The translations under genes and the position numbers were made by a program. Shown one piece after another: positions 40,714 through 52,083 of a DNA stretch of 64,000 bases (position 1 is its first letter; each line of letters opens with the position of its first letter). Source of the DNA: Beijerinckia sp. 28-YEA-48 (GTDB lineage Bacteria; Pseudomonadota; Alphaproteobacteria; Rhizobiales; Beijerinckiaceae); NCBI RefSeq assembly GCF_900104955.1, contig NZ_FNSI01000001.1:4250001-4314000 (forward strand), written 5' to 3'. The notes beneath the pieces are model-generated. The model was given only the letters and a program-made list of their open reading frames with translations. It made no database searches and had not been told where the DNA came from.

Positions 40714-42009
40714 CTAGCCCGGATCGCTCACGCGTTCGATCATCGCGCCGCAGCCTGCCAGCTTATGCTCAAGCCGCTCGAAGCCGCGATCAAGATGGTA
40801 GACGCGATGGACCGTCGTCTCACCTTCCGCCGCCAACGCGCCGATGACAAGAGACACCGAGGCGCGCAGGTCCGTCGCCATCACCGGCGCCCCCTTCAGC
40901 TTCGGCACGCCCTCGACAATTGCCGTATCGCCATCAAGCCGGATTTTGGCGCCAAGCCGGGCCAGTTCCTGCACGTGCATGAAACGGTTCTCGAAAATCG
41001 TCTCGGTGACCCGCGACGTGCCCGAGGAGCGGGTCATCAAGGCCATGAACTGGGCCTGCAGATCGGTCGGGAAGCCGGGGAACGGATCGGTGGTCACATC
41101 GACCGGCGCGATGCCCGCGCCATTGCGCTGAATGCGGATGCCATGATTGTTCGAGGTGACGGTGGCGCCCGCTTGCGACAAGTGATCGAGCGCCGATTGC
41201 AGTAGATCAGGCCGGACGTTTTCGAGGAAGACATCGCCACCGGCCATCGCCACCGCCATGGCGAAGGTGCCAGCCTCGATGCGATCGGGCAAAACCGCAT
41301 GCTGGGCGCCGCTGAGCGAACCAACACCGGAAACTTCCAGCTCGGACGTGCCGATGCCCTTGATGCGCGCACCCATTTTGACAAGGCAATTGGCGAGATC
41401 GGTCACTTCCGGCTCGCTGGCGGCATTGCGGATCAGCGAGTCGCCGTGCGCCAACACAGCGCCCATCAGCGCCGTATGGGTGCCGCCGACCGTGACTTTG
41501 GGGAAATGAATTTCGCCCCCGCGCAGGCCTTTCGGCGCCTTGGCGACCACGTAGCCACTGTCGATATCGATCTGCGCGCCAAGCTTTTCCATGGCCAGCA
41601 GCAAGAAATCGACCGGGCGCGTGCCGATGGCGCAACCGCCCGGAAGCGACACCCGCGCTTCGCCCATGCGCGCCACAAGCGGCGCCAGCACCCAGAAGCT
41701 GGCGCGCATGCGTGAGACCAGTTCATAGGGGGCGACGGTGTCGACGATATCGCCTGCGGTGAAGCGGATGGTCTGGCCGGCATTGGCGCTGTCGCCGTTG
41801 CGCTTGCCATCGATCATGTGATCGACGCCATGGTTGCCGAGGATGCGGATCAACATGCGCACGTCGGCCAGACGCGGCACGTTCTCCAGAACCAGGGTTT
41901 CCTTGGTCAACAGAGAGGCGATCATCAGCGGCAGTGCCGCGTTCTTTGCCCCCGAAATTGGAATTGAGCCGTTAAGTTTCTGCCCGCCGACGATTCGAAT
42001 CCGGTCCAT
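40714..42009 (-). CDS. murA: UDP-N-acetylglucosamine 1-carboxyvinyltransferase
   Basis: 431 residues; first committed enzyme of peptidoglycan synthesis. Landmarks are [16 protein letters not shown] with Lys22/Asn23, the active-site loop [16 protein letters not shown] with the fosfomycin-target Cys at about 126, [18 protein letters not shown] and [20 protein letters not shown] 42009 gives the usual start MDRIRIVGG. Head of the minus-strand murA-DUF2948-hisD-UPF0262-phosphatase cluster. Confidence 0.97.
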   Translation of the reverse strand: MDRIRIVGGQKLNGSIPISGAKNAALPLMIASLLTKETLVLENVPRLADVRMLIRILGNHGVDHMIDGKRNGDSANAGQTIRFTAGDIVDTVAPYELVSRMRASFWVLAPLVARMGEARVSLPGGCAIGTRPVDFLLLAMEKLGAQIDIDSGYVVAKAPKGLRGGEIHFPKVTVGGTHTALMGAVLAHGDSLIRNAASEPEVTDLANCLVKMGARIKGIGTSELEVSGVGSLSGAQHAVLPDRIEAGTFAMAVAMAGGDVFLENVRPDLLQSALDHLSQAGATVTSNNHGIRIQRNGAGIAPVDVTTDPFPGFPTDLQAQFMALMTRSSGTSRVTETIFENRFMHVQELARLGAKIRLDGDTAIVEGVPKLKGAPVMATDLRASVSLVIGALAAEGETTVHRVYHLDRGFERLEHKLAGCGAMIERVSDPG

Positions 42010-42089
42010 CTGCACTCTCAATAGGTGGCGCCGCCACGGACGCTGGTTGCCCCCTTTCTAACATGATTCCGGCCAGATCGAGGCCCCAA

Positions 42090-42302
42090 TCACGGATCTT
42101 CCCGGTCTTCACTGGTCTCGCCCCCCGACTTGCGACTGCGGGACTGGTCCTTGCGGCGCTTCAGATTGTCCCGCAGCGCCTGGGCCTGGCGGCGCAGGCG
42201 CGCCCCGGCGGCCACGGTCTTGGAATTGGGCGCAGGCGCTTTTGCGCCGGAATCGGCCGTTTCGCCTTCGGTTTTCGTGTCGGAAGCCATAGGGAATGAC
42301 AT
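42090..42302 (-). CDS. Small basic conserved-looking protein upstream of murA
   Basis: A 70-codon gene starting at ATG 42302 (AGG five bases before) or ATG 42290. The product has an acidic/neutral N-terminus and a strongly basic helix around LRRQAQALRDNLKRRKDQSR, with no signal peptide or membrane segment. The third codon positions are strongly GC-rich, as in real genes here, and it fills an otherwise empty gap before murA. It might bind nucleic acid; I do not recognise a named family. Confidence 0.55.
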   Translation of the reverse strand: MSFPMASDTKTEGETADSGAKAPAPNSKTVAAGARLRRQAQALRDNLKRRKDQSRSRKSGGETSEDREDP

Positions 42303-42365
42303 ATAAACCTGCCGATCGGCGGGCAAGTGGTCCGATTTGAGCACCGCCGATTTGGGGAATTCACT

Positions 42366-43112
42366 ATGTCGCGACGCCGCGCCGATGTTGTCCTGGTCGA
42401 GAACGGCCATTTCGAAAGCCGGGCGCGGGCACGGGCCGCGATCGAAGCCGGGCTGGTCTTCGCCAACGGCAAACAGGTGCGCCGGCCCTCGGAAGAACTG
42501 CCTGAGGACGTCGAAATCCGCGCCAGCGCTCCCCATCCCTGGGTATCGCGCGGCGGGCTGAAGCTGGTGGCGGCCCTGGATGGCTTCGGAATCGACCCGA
42601 AAGGCCGCATTTGCCTCGATGTTGGGGCCTCGACCGGCGGTTTTACCGAGGTTTTGCTGGCGCGCGGCGCCGCCCGTGTCCATGCCATTGATGTCGGCCA
42701 TGGCCAATTGCATGCCCGCTTGCAGCACGACCCCAGGGTTTTGGCCCGCGAAGGCACCGATGCCCGGCAGCTGAAGCCGGCCGATTTCGTCTCGGAAGCC
42801 GGCGTCGTGGAAGCGCCAGATCTGATCGTCTGCGACGTCAGCTTCATTTCCCTCGCCCTGGTCCTGCCGCCGGTTCTGGCGCTGGCAGCGCCGGGGGCGC
42901 AGTTGGCGGTGCTGGTCAAACCGCAATTCGAGGCTGGGCCGGGCAAGGTCAACAAAGGCGTGGTGCGCGATCCCCTGGTGCATGACGCCGTGTGCGCGAA
43001 AATCCGCACGCTGGTCGAAAGCCTCGGCTGGCGCTGCCTGGGCCTCCTGCCCTCGCCGATCGAAGGCGGCGACGGCAACCGGGAGTTCCTGCTCGGCGCG
43101 CGGCGCGATTAA
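42366..43112 (+). CDS. tlyA: TlyA-family rRNA 2'-O-methyltransferase (hemolysin A homolog)
   Basis: 248 residues. An S4 RNA-binding domain (about 3-65: RADVVLVENGHFESRARARAAIEAGLVFANGKQV) precedes an FtsJ/RrmJ-type methyltransferase with motif I CLDVGASTGGFTEVLLARGA, then VHAIDVGHGQLHARL and ICDVSFISLALVLP. TlyA methylates 16S and 23S rRNA in mycobacteria. Start ATG 42366. It is divergent from the small basic protein and leads, with a 39-base gap, to an RNA methyltransferase, so the pair looks like an RNA-modification unit. Confidence 0.92.
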   Translation: MSRRRADVVLVENGHFESRARARAAIEAGLVFANGKQVRRPSEELPEDVEIRASAPHPWVSRGGLKLVAALDGFGIDPKGRICLDVGASTGGFTEVLLARGAARVHAIDVGHGQLHARLQHDPRVLAREGTDARQLKPADFVSEAGVVEAPDLIVCDVSFISLALVLPPVLALAAPGAQLAVLVKPQFEAGPGKVNKGVVRDPLVHDAVCAKIRTLVESLGWRCLGLLPSPIEGGDGNREFLLGARRD

Positions 43113-43151
43113 GCCATTCGCTTTGCGCCCCGGGACAGGCTAGACAACCCC

Positions 43152-44441
43152 ATGTTTCGCGCCAGCACTCTCACCATCGAACGCCTCGGACAGCGCGGCG
43201 AAGGCATCGCCGTCAATGATAATACGTCGGTTTTCGTTCCCTACACCGTCCCCGGCGATGTCATCGAAGCCGAACTCGACGGCACCCAGGGCAAGCTGGT
43301 CAAGATTCTCCAGCCGTCCCCCGATCGGATCGCCGCCTTCTGCACCTATTTCACCGCCTGCGGCGGCTGCGCCGTGCAGACGCTTGCGCCGGCGCCCTAT
43401 GCTCAGTGGAAACGAGATCTCGTCAGCGCGGCCCTCACGCATCAGCGCGTCGAGGCGACCGTGGCGCCGCTCATCGACGCCCATGGTGCAGGGCGGCGGC
43501 GGGTCACGTTTCATACCCGCATCCGGCGCGATGCCCTGGAGCGCACGACAATCGAAGTCGGCTTCATGCGCGCCCGCGCCCATGACATCATCGACATTGA
43601 GGCCTGCCCGATCCTGGCACCGGCGCTGGACGGCGCGGCCCATATCGCCCGGCGCATCGCGCAATTGCTGGCGCAAACCGGCAAGCCGCTCGACATATCG
43701 TTGACCGAAAGCCTGGAAGGGCTTGATGTCGATATTCGTGGCGTCGGCAAACTCAGCCCGCCTTTGCGCCAGCAGATGGTCGAACTGGCGCAGCACATCA
43801 ATCTTGCCCGGTTGTCGAATCATGGCGAAGTGATTGTCGAGAACCGGCCGCCACGCCTGCGCATGGGCCAGGCCATTCTGGTCCCGCCGCCAGGGGCTTT
43901 TCTGCAAGCAACGGAAGCGGGCGAAGCGGTGCTGGCGGACCTCGTCCGCAAAGCGATCGGCAAGAGCAGCCTTGTCGCCGATCTGTTCGCTGGCGTCGGC
44001 ACATTCACCCTGCGCCTGGCCGAGATAGCGCGGGTTCACGCGGTCGACACTGACGCCGCCATGGTCAATGCCCTGAGCCGCGCCGCGCATAACACGCCCG
44101 GCCTGAAGACGATCACGGCTCAGGCGCGCGATCTGTTTCGACGTCCCCTCGCCGTAGCGGAACTGAAAGATTATGACGCCGTCGTCTTCGACCCGCCACG
44201 GGCCGGCGCGGAAACGCAGGCCAAGGCGTTGGCGCAATCGGACGTGCCTGTGATCGTCGCGGTGTCGTGCAATGCGCAGACCTTCGCCCGCGACGCGAGC
44301 ATCCTGATCGAGGGCGGCTATACGCTCGGCACGGTCACGCCGGTCGATCAGTTTCGGCACTCGCCCCATGTCGAGGTCGTCGCCACCTTCCGCAAACAGT
44401 CCTCGCGGGCGATCAAACGCAAACGCAGCATACTGGGTTAG
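43152..44441 (+). CDS. Class I SAM-dependent RNA (uracil-C5)-methyltransferase, RlmD/RumA-like
   Basis: 429 residues. TRAM domain at about 1-60 (TIERLGQRGEGIAV and VPYTVPGDVIEAEL), then four cysteines suggesting a [4Fe-4S] cluster (FCTYFTACGGCAVQ and a later CPIL), then the Rossmann domain with LVADLFAGVGTFTLRLAE, VFDPPRAGAETQAKAL and the catalytic AVSCNAQTFARDASIL region. Related to 23S rRNA m5U methyltransferases. The exact target position cannot be assigned. Confidence 0.88.
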   Translation: MFRASTLTIERLGQRGEGIAVNDNTSVFVPYTVPGDVIEAELDGTQGKLVKILQPSPDRIAAFCTYFTACGGCAVQTLAPAPYAQWKRDLVSAALTHQRVEATVAPLIDAHGAGRRRVTFHTRIRRDALERTTIEVGFMRARAHDIIDIEACPILAPALDGAAHIARRIAQLLAQTGKPLDISLTESLEGLDVDIRGVGKLSPPLRQQMVELAQHINLARLSNHGEVIVENRPPRLRMGQAILVPPPGAFLQATEAGEAVLADLVRKAIGKSSLVADLFAGVGTFTLRLAEIARVHAVDTDAAMVNALSRAAHNTPGLKTITAQARDLFRRPLAVAELKDYDAVVFDPPRAGAETQAKALAQSDVPVIVAVSCNAQTFARDASILIEGGYTLGTVTPVDQFRHSPHVEVVATFRKQSSRAIKRKRSILG

Positions 44442-44453
44442 AGTTGCGTTGTA

Positions 44454-45185
44454 TCAACCGGCGCGCAGGCGGCGCCAGGCCACCAGAGCAAAGATGACCA
44501 GCAGTGTCACCGCTAGGCCGAACCAGGTGAACGCGTAGGACAGATGATCGTTGTGGATGTTGACGGTGGTGGCGCCGCCGCGCAACACCGCACCCTGGGC
44601 ATTCGGATCGGCATCGAGCGAAAAAACCGCCGCGTCGTTCAAGCCCAAAGCCTTGGCGATGGCCGGCGGATCGCGCGTGTACCAAGTGTGCTGCGCCGGA
44701 TCGTCTGATGGCGTGAACATGTTGCGGTCTTCCGGCCAGCGCAACACACCCGACAGAGTGACGTTGCCTGTCACCTGATCGGCCACACGCTGCGCCGGAT
44801 CGCGCAGACGCTCCGGCACGAAGCCGCGATTGACGAGAATCGAGCCGCCGCTTTCAAGCCTTAGCGGCGTCAATACATAGAAGCCCGCTTCGCCCAGGCC
44901 GGAACCTGCGGTGCGAAAGACAAAGGCTTCCTTGTCGTGATCGAAAACACCTTTCACCGTCACGTGCCGGTATTCGTCCGCAGCCTGTGACAGCGAAGAC
45001 CAAGACGACGGCAAAGGCTGCGGCGGCGCGTTGAGACGTTCGGCGATCTGGGCGAGCAGCCCTTCCTTCCAAGCCAGCCGCTGCAATTGCCAGAAGCCCA
45101 GCGACATCAGGAACGCAAAAGCGGCCAGAGCGAATACCGCCGGCAGCAGGAGCGAGCGGGCGCGCATCGCCCGGTCAGCACTCAT
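44454..45185 (-). CDS. SURF1-family cytochrome oxidase assembly protein
   Basis: 243 residues with an N-terminal membrane helix (LLLPAVFALAAFAFLMSLGFWQLQRLAWKEGLL) containing the FWQLQR signature, a periplasmic SURF1 domain with GSILVNRGFVPERLRDP and EDRNMFTPSDDPAQHTWYTRD, and a C-terminal helix ending LVIFALVAWRRLRAG. It assists heme a3 insertion into subunit I of aa3-type oxidase. Its ATG shares ATGA with the DUF983 stop; last gene of the oxidase cluster. Confidence 0.93.
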   Translation of the reverse strand: MSADRAMRARSLLLPAVFALAAFAFLMSLGFWQLQRLAWKEGLLAQIAERLNAPPQPLPSSWSSLSQAADEYRHVTVKGVFDHDKEAFVFRTAGSGLGEAGFYVLTPLRLESGGSILVNRGFVPERLRDPAQRVADQVTGNVTLSGVLRWPEDRNMFTPSDDPAQHTWYTRDPPAIAKALGLNDAAVFSLDADPNAQGAVLRGGATTVNIHNDHLSYAFTWFGLAVTLLVIFALVAWRRLRAG

Positions 45186-45559
45186 GGCTCGAGACGGCCC
45201 TGTTCCGCCTTGTTGCGATATTGCAGGGCGACGAGCAGCCCCTTCAGCGGTCGCAACAGACCGAGGCAGACGATGAGCGTCAGCGGCATGAAGATCACCA
45301 TATGAACCCAGAACGGCGGCTCGTAATTCAGTTCCGTCCACAGTGCCGCGCCGAGCACGAGAAAGCCCGCGAACAAGGTGACGAAAACCGCCGGACCATC
45401 GCCGGAATCCGCGAATTTATAGTCGAGCCCGCAGGCGTCGCATTTCGGCGCCAGATTGATGAAGCTGGTGAACAGCCGACCTTGCCCACAGCGAGGGCAG
45501 CGCCCAGCGAGCCCGGTCGAATACGGCGACTGCGGCGGATAGTGCCCGTCAAAATCCAT
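45182..45559 (-). CDS. DUF983 family membrane protein with zinc ribbon
   Basis: 125 residues. An N-terminal zinc ribbon (CPRCGQGRLF and CDACGLDY) precedes two membrane helices (about 55-75 and 82-105). Found regularly between ctaE and SURF1 in alphaproteobacterial oxidase operons; presumed assembly function, not demonstrated. It overlaps SURF1 by 4 bases. Confidence 0.9.
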   Translation of the reverse strand: MDFDGHYPPQSPYSTGLAGRCPRCGQGRLFTSFINLAPKCDACGLDYKFADSGDGPAVFVTLFAGFLVLGAALWTELNYEPPFWVHMVIFMPLTLIVCLGLLRPLKGLLVALQYRNKAEQGRLEP

Positions 45560-45577
45560 CTCGACCTCCGAAACAGA

Positions 45578-45600
45578 AAGGGCGGCTCAGCGCCGCCCTT
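45578..45600 (-). terminator. Hairpin between ctaE and DUF983
   Basis: AAGGGCGGC (45578-45586), loop TCAGC, GCCGCCCTT (45592-45600). On the minus strand it is followed by TCTGTTTC, a weak T-run. It may reduce read-through from ctaE into DUF983-SURF1. Confidence 0.55.
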
Positions 45601-45621
45601 GTTGTTATGTCAGCGCCGGCT

Positions 45622-46485
45622 TTAGTGCCCGGCGATCGGGGCGCCGTGATTGCCCCAGACATAGATGCAGCAGAACAGGAACAGCCACACCACGTCGACG
45701 AAGTGCCAATACCAGGCGGCGAATTCGAAGCCGAGATGCTGTGTCGGTGTAAAATGGCCGGCATAGGTGCGGAACAGGCAGACCAGCAGGAAGATGGTGC
45801 CGACCAGCACGTGGAACCCGTGGAAGCCCGTCGCCATGAAGAAGGTGGCGCCGTAGATCGAATCCTTGAAGCCAAACGGCGCGTGCGCATATTCATACGC
45901 CTGCACGCAGGTGAAGATGGCGCCGAGGATGACCGTCAGCCACAGGCCCTTCTTGAGACCATCGCGATCGCCATGCAGCAACGCGTGATGCGCCCAGGTG
46001 ACGGTGGTGCCCGACGTCAGCAGGATCAGCGTGTTAAGAAGCGGCAGATGCCAGGGATCGAACACTTCGATGCCCTTCGGCGGCCAGACACCGCCGAGGA
46101 ATTCGGCGCGCGCCACCTGATGCGCCTCGTTCGGGAACAGGCTGGCATCGAAGAACGCCCAGAACCACGCCACGAAGAACATCACCTCGGAGGCGATGAA
46201 CATGATCATGCCGTAGCGATGATGAATCTGCACGACGCGGGTATGGAAACCGCCTTGCGCCTCGCGCGTCACGTCGGCCCACCAGGCGGCCATGACGTAG
46301 AGGATGCCGATAAAGCCGACGCCCGCGATATAGGGCCCGAGCTTCAGGCCGAACATCATCATGCCCTTCATCCACATGATGGCGCCGACCGCCGACAGGA
46401 AAGCCGAGATCGAGCCGATCAGCGGCCATGGGCTCGGATCGACGAGGTGATAATCGTGGTTCGGTTTGGCGTGGCCGTCAGCCAT
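45622..46485 (-). CDS. ctaE: Cytochrome c oxidase subunit III
   Basis: 287 residues, seven membrane helices. Typical COX3 parts: [22 protein letters not shown], the [19 protein letters not shown] helix with the conserved Glu, [14 protein letters not shown], and [20 protein letters not shown] with [23 protein letters not shown]. Part of the aa3-type proton-pumping oxidase, with ctaD and ctaC upstream in the same direction. Confidence 0.97.
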   Translation of the reverse strand: MADGHAKPNHDYHLVDPSPWPLIGSISAFLSAVGAIMWMKGMMMFGLKLGPYIAGVGFIGILYVMAAWWADVTREAQGGFHTRVVQIHHRYGMIMFIASEVMFFVAWFWAFFDASLFPNEAHQVARAEFLGGVWPPKGIEVFDPWHLPLLNTLILLTSGTTVTWAHHALLHGDRDGLKKGLWLTVILGAIFTCVQAYEYAHAPFGFKDSIYGATFFMATGFHGFHVLVGTIFLLVCLFRTYAGHFTPTQHLGFEFAAWYWHFVDVVWLFLFCCIYVWGNHGAPIAGH

Positions 46486-46526
46486 GAGCGTCCTCGTTGG
46501 GTCGTAGATGGTCTTAGATGATCTTG

Positions 46527-47150
46527 TTAGAGATTGGCCTTATCCGCTTCCTTCGCCGCCGCAACGGGCGACTTCTGGCGGACGGGCATGAACGTGTACG
46601 ACAGGGTCAGGCTCTGCACCTGTCTCATCGTCTCTTCTTTTTCGAGCGCCGGATCGAGATAGAACACGACGGGCATATCCATGCTCTCGCCGGGGCCGAG
46701 TGTCTGTTCGGTGAAGCAGAAGCAGGAGATCTTGTTGAAGAAGCCGCCGACCTGGTCAGGCGCGACATTGTAAGTGGCGATGCCCGTCACCGGCTTATCG
46801 GAGCGGTTGACCGCCTTGTAGAACACCGTCGCGGTTTCGCCCGTGCGCAGCCGCATCTGGCCGATCTCGGGTTCGAAGGTCCACGGGATGCCACCGCCGA
46901 CATTGGCGTCAAAGCGCACGGTCAGCGTGCGTTCGCCAAGACCTGTTGCCGGCCCTTGGGCAATGATCGGGGTACCGCCGAAACCGGTGGTCTTGCAGAA
47001 CATTTCATAGAGCGGCACAGCGGCAAACGACATGCCGAGCATGAACAACGAGGTGCCAGTAACGGCAATCGCAATGCGGCGATGCGCCCGCGCCTGCGGC
47101 GACTTGCTCTGAGTCTTGCTTTGCTTTGGGTCGTCCGGAAGTTCGCTCAT
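46527..47150 (-). CDS. ctaG: Cytochrome c oxidase assembly protein CtaG (Cox11)
   Basis: 207 residues: an N-terminal membrane helix (about 27-48, [35 protein letters not shown]), then a periplasmic domain carrying the copper-binding [25 protein letters not shown]. It inserts CuB into subunit I. Located between the CoxF-like gene and ctaE. Confidence 0.96.
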   Translation of the reverse strand: MSELPDDPKQSKTQSKSPQARAHRRIAIAVTGTSLFMLGMSFAAVPLYEMFCKTTGFGGTPIIAQGPATGLGERTLTVRFDANVGGGIPWTFEPEIGQMRLRTGETATVFYKAVNRSDKPVTGIATYNVAPDQVGGFFNKISCFCFTEQTLGPGESMDMPVVFYLDPALEKEETMRQVQSLTLSYTFMPVRQKSPVAAAKEADKANL

Positions 47151-47158
47151 AGCTTTTC

Positions 47159-47338
47159 CTACAACGGCCGATCGAACACGCCCGCGCCAAGCTTGGCCCA
47201 GGTGATGACGTAGAACAGCAAGGCGACGAAGCCGATGGTCAGGCCCAAAGCCAGATTGCGCGCGCGGCGGCGCTTCTCCTGCTCAGGCGTGAGCCGGATA
47301 CCGGGAGGATTGTCGTTCTGGGCGGGTTGATCAACCAT
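47159..47338 (-). CDS. Small CoxF-like membrane protein of the oxidase operon
   Basis: 59 residues: a polar N-terminus with IRLTPEQEKRRRARNLALG, then one membrane helix LTIGFVALLFYVITWAKLGAG. Proteins of this size and layout occur between ctaB and ctaG in rhizobial cta operons and are labelled CoxF. ATG 47338 is chosen; a GTG at 47347 abuts the ctaB stop. Confidence 0.8.
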   Translation of the reverse strand: MVDQPAQNDNPPGIRLTPEQEKRRRARNLALGLTIGFVALLFYVITWAKLGAGVFDRPL

Positions 47339-47347
47339 GGCGCTCAC

Positions 47348-48277
47348 TCAGAATCCCCATCGGGCGAGACAATTCTCGACGACGACGACGGCGAAGAGAA
47401 CGAAAAGATAGAGAATCGAGAAACCGAAAAGCTGCATGGCGGCCCGATCGGCCGAGGCACCGGTGCGCACAAGCCAGACCCGCACGGCGAGCGCCAGCAT
47501 GGCGAGCCCCGCCACCGCCGCGATAACACCATAGACCGGCGAGGCGAAACCGAAGAACCAAGGCGACACGCCGAGCGGCGCCAGCAGAATCGTGTAGAGA
47601 AGAATTTCGAGCCGCGTGTGATCCGGCCCTTTGACATTCGGCATCATCGGCACGCCGGCGGCGGCGTAATCCTTCGACTTGACCAGCGCCAACGCCCAGA
47701 AATGCGGCGGCGTCCAGATGAAGATGATGGCGAAGAGAAGAACGCTCGACAGGCTGACGCTGCCCGTGGCGGCCGCATAGGCGACAACCGGCGGAAAAGC
47801 ACCGGCGGCGCCGCCAATGACGATGTTCTGCGGCGTCGAACGCTTCAGCCACATCGAATAGATGACGGCATAAAAGAAGATGGTGAAGGCGAGCAGGCTC
47901 GCCGCCAGCCAGTTGGTGGCGATGCCGAGCAGAACGACCGAGAACGCCGACAGGATGAGACCGAACGCCAGGGCTTCGCCCGGCTGCACCCGGCCCGAGG
48001 GGATCGGCCGGGTTTTCGTGCGGCTCATCACCGCGTCGATATCGGCGTCGTACCACATGTTCAACGCGCCCGAGGCGCCAGCGCCGATGGCGATGGCGAG
48101 AAGCGCGGTGAAGCCCAGCACCGGATTGATCTTGACCGGAGCGATCAGCAGGCCAGCGAGCGCCGTGAAGACGACCAGTGACATGACGCGCGGCTTGAGC
48201 AGCGCGAAATAGTCGCCCGGGCCCGCCAGCGACACGAGCGCAGGATCGAAACCGTTCTGGTCGCTGACGAGACTCAT
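47348..48277 (-). CDS. ctaB: Protoheme IX farnesyltransferase
   Basis: 309-residue UbiA-superfamily membrane prenyltransferase making heme O from heme B. The catalytic Asp-rich motifs are [25 protein letters not shown] and [38 protein letters not shown] is also typical. About nine membrane helices. It follows ctaD by 66 bases containing a hairpin. Confidence 0.96.
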   Translation of the reverse strand: MSLVSDQNGFDPALVSLAGPGDYFALLKPRVMSLVVFTALAGLLIAPVKINPVLGFTALLAIAIGAGASGALNMWYDADIDAVMSRTKTRPIPSGRVQPGEALAFGLILSAFSVVLLGIATNWLAASLLAFTIFFYAVIYSMWLKRSTPQNIVIGGAAGAFPPVVAYAAATGSVSLSSVLLFAIIFIWTPPHFWALALVKSKDYAAAGVPMMPNVKGPDHTRLEILLYTILLAPLGVSPWFFGFASPVYGVIAAVAGLAMLALAVRVWLVRTGASADRAAMQLFGFSILYLFVLFAVVVVENCLARWGF

Positions 48278-48319
48278 TTACTCAACCTGCTGCGCGCAAT
48301 GGCGCTTTGCCTAAAGGAG

Positions 48320-48340
48320 GTCGGCCCAAGGGGGGCCGAC
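48320..48340 (-). other. Stem-loop in the ctaD-ctaB gap
   Basis: GTCGGCCC (48320-48327), five bases, GGGCCGAC (48333-48340). The stem lies immediately after the ctaD stop in mRNA sense but is followed by CTCC rather than a T-run, so it may stabilise the ctaD 3' end or act as an attenuator. Confidence 0.45.
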
Positions 48341-48343
48341 TTA

Positions 48344-50044
<1,701 letters not shown>

Positions 50045-50060
50045 TCAAGCTGTGGCGCGA

Positions 50061-50942
50061 TCAGTTACCCACGGCCGCCGCGAGGCGGACCGGAGATTCA
50101 ACTTCTGCGAATTTCTTCTGACCTTCGGCAAGCCAGGTCTTGTAAGCCTCTTCGCTGACCACGCGGAACACGATCGGCATATAGGCGTGGTCCTTGCCGC
50201 AGAGCTTGGAGCACTGACCGTAGTAGATGCCTTCCTTCTCGGCCTTGAACCAGGTCTCGTTCAGACGACCGGGCACCGCGTCGATACGCACGCCGAAGGC
50301 GGGAACGACGAACGAATGAATGATGCCGACCACATCAGCGGTGACCTGCATGCGGATGATCTTGTTGACCGGAACGACCGCTTCATTGTCGACGTCGAGG
50401 AGGCGCAGCTTGCCGGGGGCGAGCGTGTCCTGATCGAGCAGGCGCGACTGGAACTCGAAACCGCCGCCTTCATCCTTCGGATAGGAGTAGGTCCAGGCCC
50501 AGGACGCGTTGCCGGTGACTTTCACCGTCATGTCCGCATCGGGAATGATGAGCTGGTGGTTGAGCAGACGGAACGACGGGATGGCGATACCGAGCAAAAT
50601 CAGCACCGGCAGGACCGTCCAAGCCACTTCCAGGAGCGCATGGTGCGTCGTCTTCGACGGCACCGGGTTGGCCTTAGCGTTGAACTTAACGACGATGTAG
50701 ATGAGCAGCGCCAAAACGAACAGGCAGATCACCGTGATGATCGGCAGCAGGATGGCGTTGTGGAAGAAATCGATCTCGTGACCGATCACAGTCACCGATT
50801 CCGGCAGGCTCATCCCACCGGGGCGCGGAGCGCCAACGAAACCCTGCGCCAGCGCCGGCCAAGCCGCAGTCATTGCCCCGATCGCGGCCAAAGATCCTGC
50901 GACTGACCGGAGCACGCCTGCGCGGAAAATTCTTGATGTCAT
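50061..50942 (-). CDS. ctaC: Cytochrome c oxidase subunit II
   Basis: 293 residues with an N-terminal signal sequence/first membrane region (VLRSVAGSLAAIGAMTAAWPALAQ), two membrane helices near 60-125, and a periplasmic CuA domain with HSFVVPAFGVRIDAVPGRLNETWFKAEKEGIYYGQCSKLCGKDHAYMPI, which contains the CxxxC ligands. ATG 50942 gives the normal start; a longer frame is unlikely. First gene of the operon. Confidence 0.97.
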   Translation of the reverse strand: MTSRIFRAGVLRSVAGSLAAIGAMTAAWPALAQGFVGAPRPGGMSLPESVTVIGHEIDFFHNAILLPIITVICLFVLALLIYIVVKFNAKANPVPSKTTHHALLEVAWTVLPVLILLGIAIPSFRLLNHQLIIPDADMTVKVTGNASWAWTYSYPKDEGGGFEFQSRLLDQDTLAPGKLRLLDVDNEAVVPVNKIIRMQVTADVVGIIHSFVVPAFGVRIDAVPGRLNETWFKAEKEGIYYGQCSKLCGKDHAYMPIVFRVVSEEAYKTWLAEGQKKFAEVESPVRLAAAVGN

Positions 50943-51313
50943 GAAAGTCGCCGCTCCCGTCAAAACGAATGACGATTTACAGCCTGTCAGTCGAGCCGGC
51001 AAACCGCCAGCGGCCCATCAGGCAAACCCCTGGAGCCAAACGATTGCCACGGCTCCTTTGGATCGGTTCCAACCACAATCCGCCAGCGAGCGCAACACAG
51101 CGATCCGTGCGGCATAAGGGCGCGTAAATTTTATGCTCTGCGGCGGACATAGCCAGGTGCTTGGCCAGGTGCTTGTTAAGGCGCTTGTTGTGACCGTCCG
51201 AATCGGCTTCCGTGATTGCCTTGGGCGGCGCGGCCTTCGATAATCGCCGGCAACGTGATTCGGCCGTTTTTCTGTGTTCAGCCGTTCGCAGAAAGCCTGT
51301 GCCTGGAGACTTT
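50943..51313. other. Intergenic region between ctaC and the IalB gene
   Basis: This 370-base gap holds the divergent promoters. GAGCATAAAATT on the minus strand (about 51123-51135) could be the ctaC -10 region, without a good -35. A short direct repeat AGGTGCTTG occurs twice, then AGGCGCTTG (about 51158-51195). I see no gene. Confidence 0.4.
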
Positions 51314-51871
51314 ATGACTGCCCCAACGCCCGTTCGGCCAAGTTCCGCTCGCTTGATTCCGACTCACCAGATCTCGACTCGCCTGGTTCGGAGCGCGCTT
51401 GGCGCCCTCGCCCTGATCGTTCTCGGTTCCCAGGCGATGGCGCAGCCCGTCGTGCGCGGCAAGCATGGCGACTGGGAGATGCGCTGCGAGACCCCGACGG
51501 GTGCCAGCCGTGAGCAATGCGCTTTAATTCAATCGGTTGCGGCCGAAGACAAGCCCAATATGAACCTTGTCGTCATCGTGCTGAAGACCGCCGACGGCAA
51601 GTCCCGGCTGCTGCGCGTGATCGCGCCACTGGGCGTGTTGCTGCCCGCCGGGCTCGGCCTGAACATCGACCAGGCCGACAAGGGCCGCGCCGGCTTCGTC
51701 CGCTGCATCCCGTCTGGCTGCATTGCCGAAGTGGTGATGGACGACAAGCTGTTGGAAGAAATGCGCAACGGCAAGACGGCCACGTTCATCGTCTTCGAGA
51801 CGCCCGAACAAGGGACCGGAATACCATTAACCTTAACAGGGTTTAAAGACGGCTACGAAAAGCTCCCCTAA
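51314..51871 (+). CDS. Invasion-associated locus B (IalB) family secreted protein
   Basis: 185 residues with an export signal (VRSALGALALIVLGSQAMAQ, cleaved before PVV). The IalB domain shows GKHGDWEMRCETP with CALIQSV, then LLRVIAPLGVLLPAGLGLNIDQ, FVRCIPSGCIAEVVMDDKLLEEM and FETPEQGTGIPLTLTGFKDGYEKL. Four cysteines probably form two disulfides. Periplasmic; the Bartonella founder member is linked to erythrocyte invasion, but the family is common in free-living rhizobia. Start ATG 51314 after GGAG. Confidence 0.88.
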   Translation: MTAPTPVRPSSARLIPTHQISTRLVRSALGALALIVLGSQAMAQPVVRGKHGDWEMRCETPTGASREQCALIQSVAAEDKPNMNLVVIVLKTADGKSRLLRVIAPLGVLLPAGLGLNIDQADKGRAGFVRCIPSGCIAEVVMDDKLLEEMRNGKTATFIVFETPEQGTGIPLTLTGFKDGYEKLP

Positions 51872-52083
51872 TGATGCTCGTTTTTGGGACTATCTATTTG
51901 ATCTGAAATAGACTCCCACGATGAGCAAAGCGTCCTGCCCGGAACCATCCACACCGTTATGCCGCCACGCGCCGGGTAGCCAGTCGCCCGATCTTAAGAT
52001 ATTTCTCGCCGAAATGACGGTCGCAATGACCAGCGCTTGGCCCCAAACCGGGCCGAACCAGTGCAGCGTAACGGAGTAAGGAC

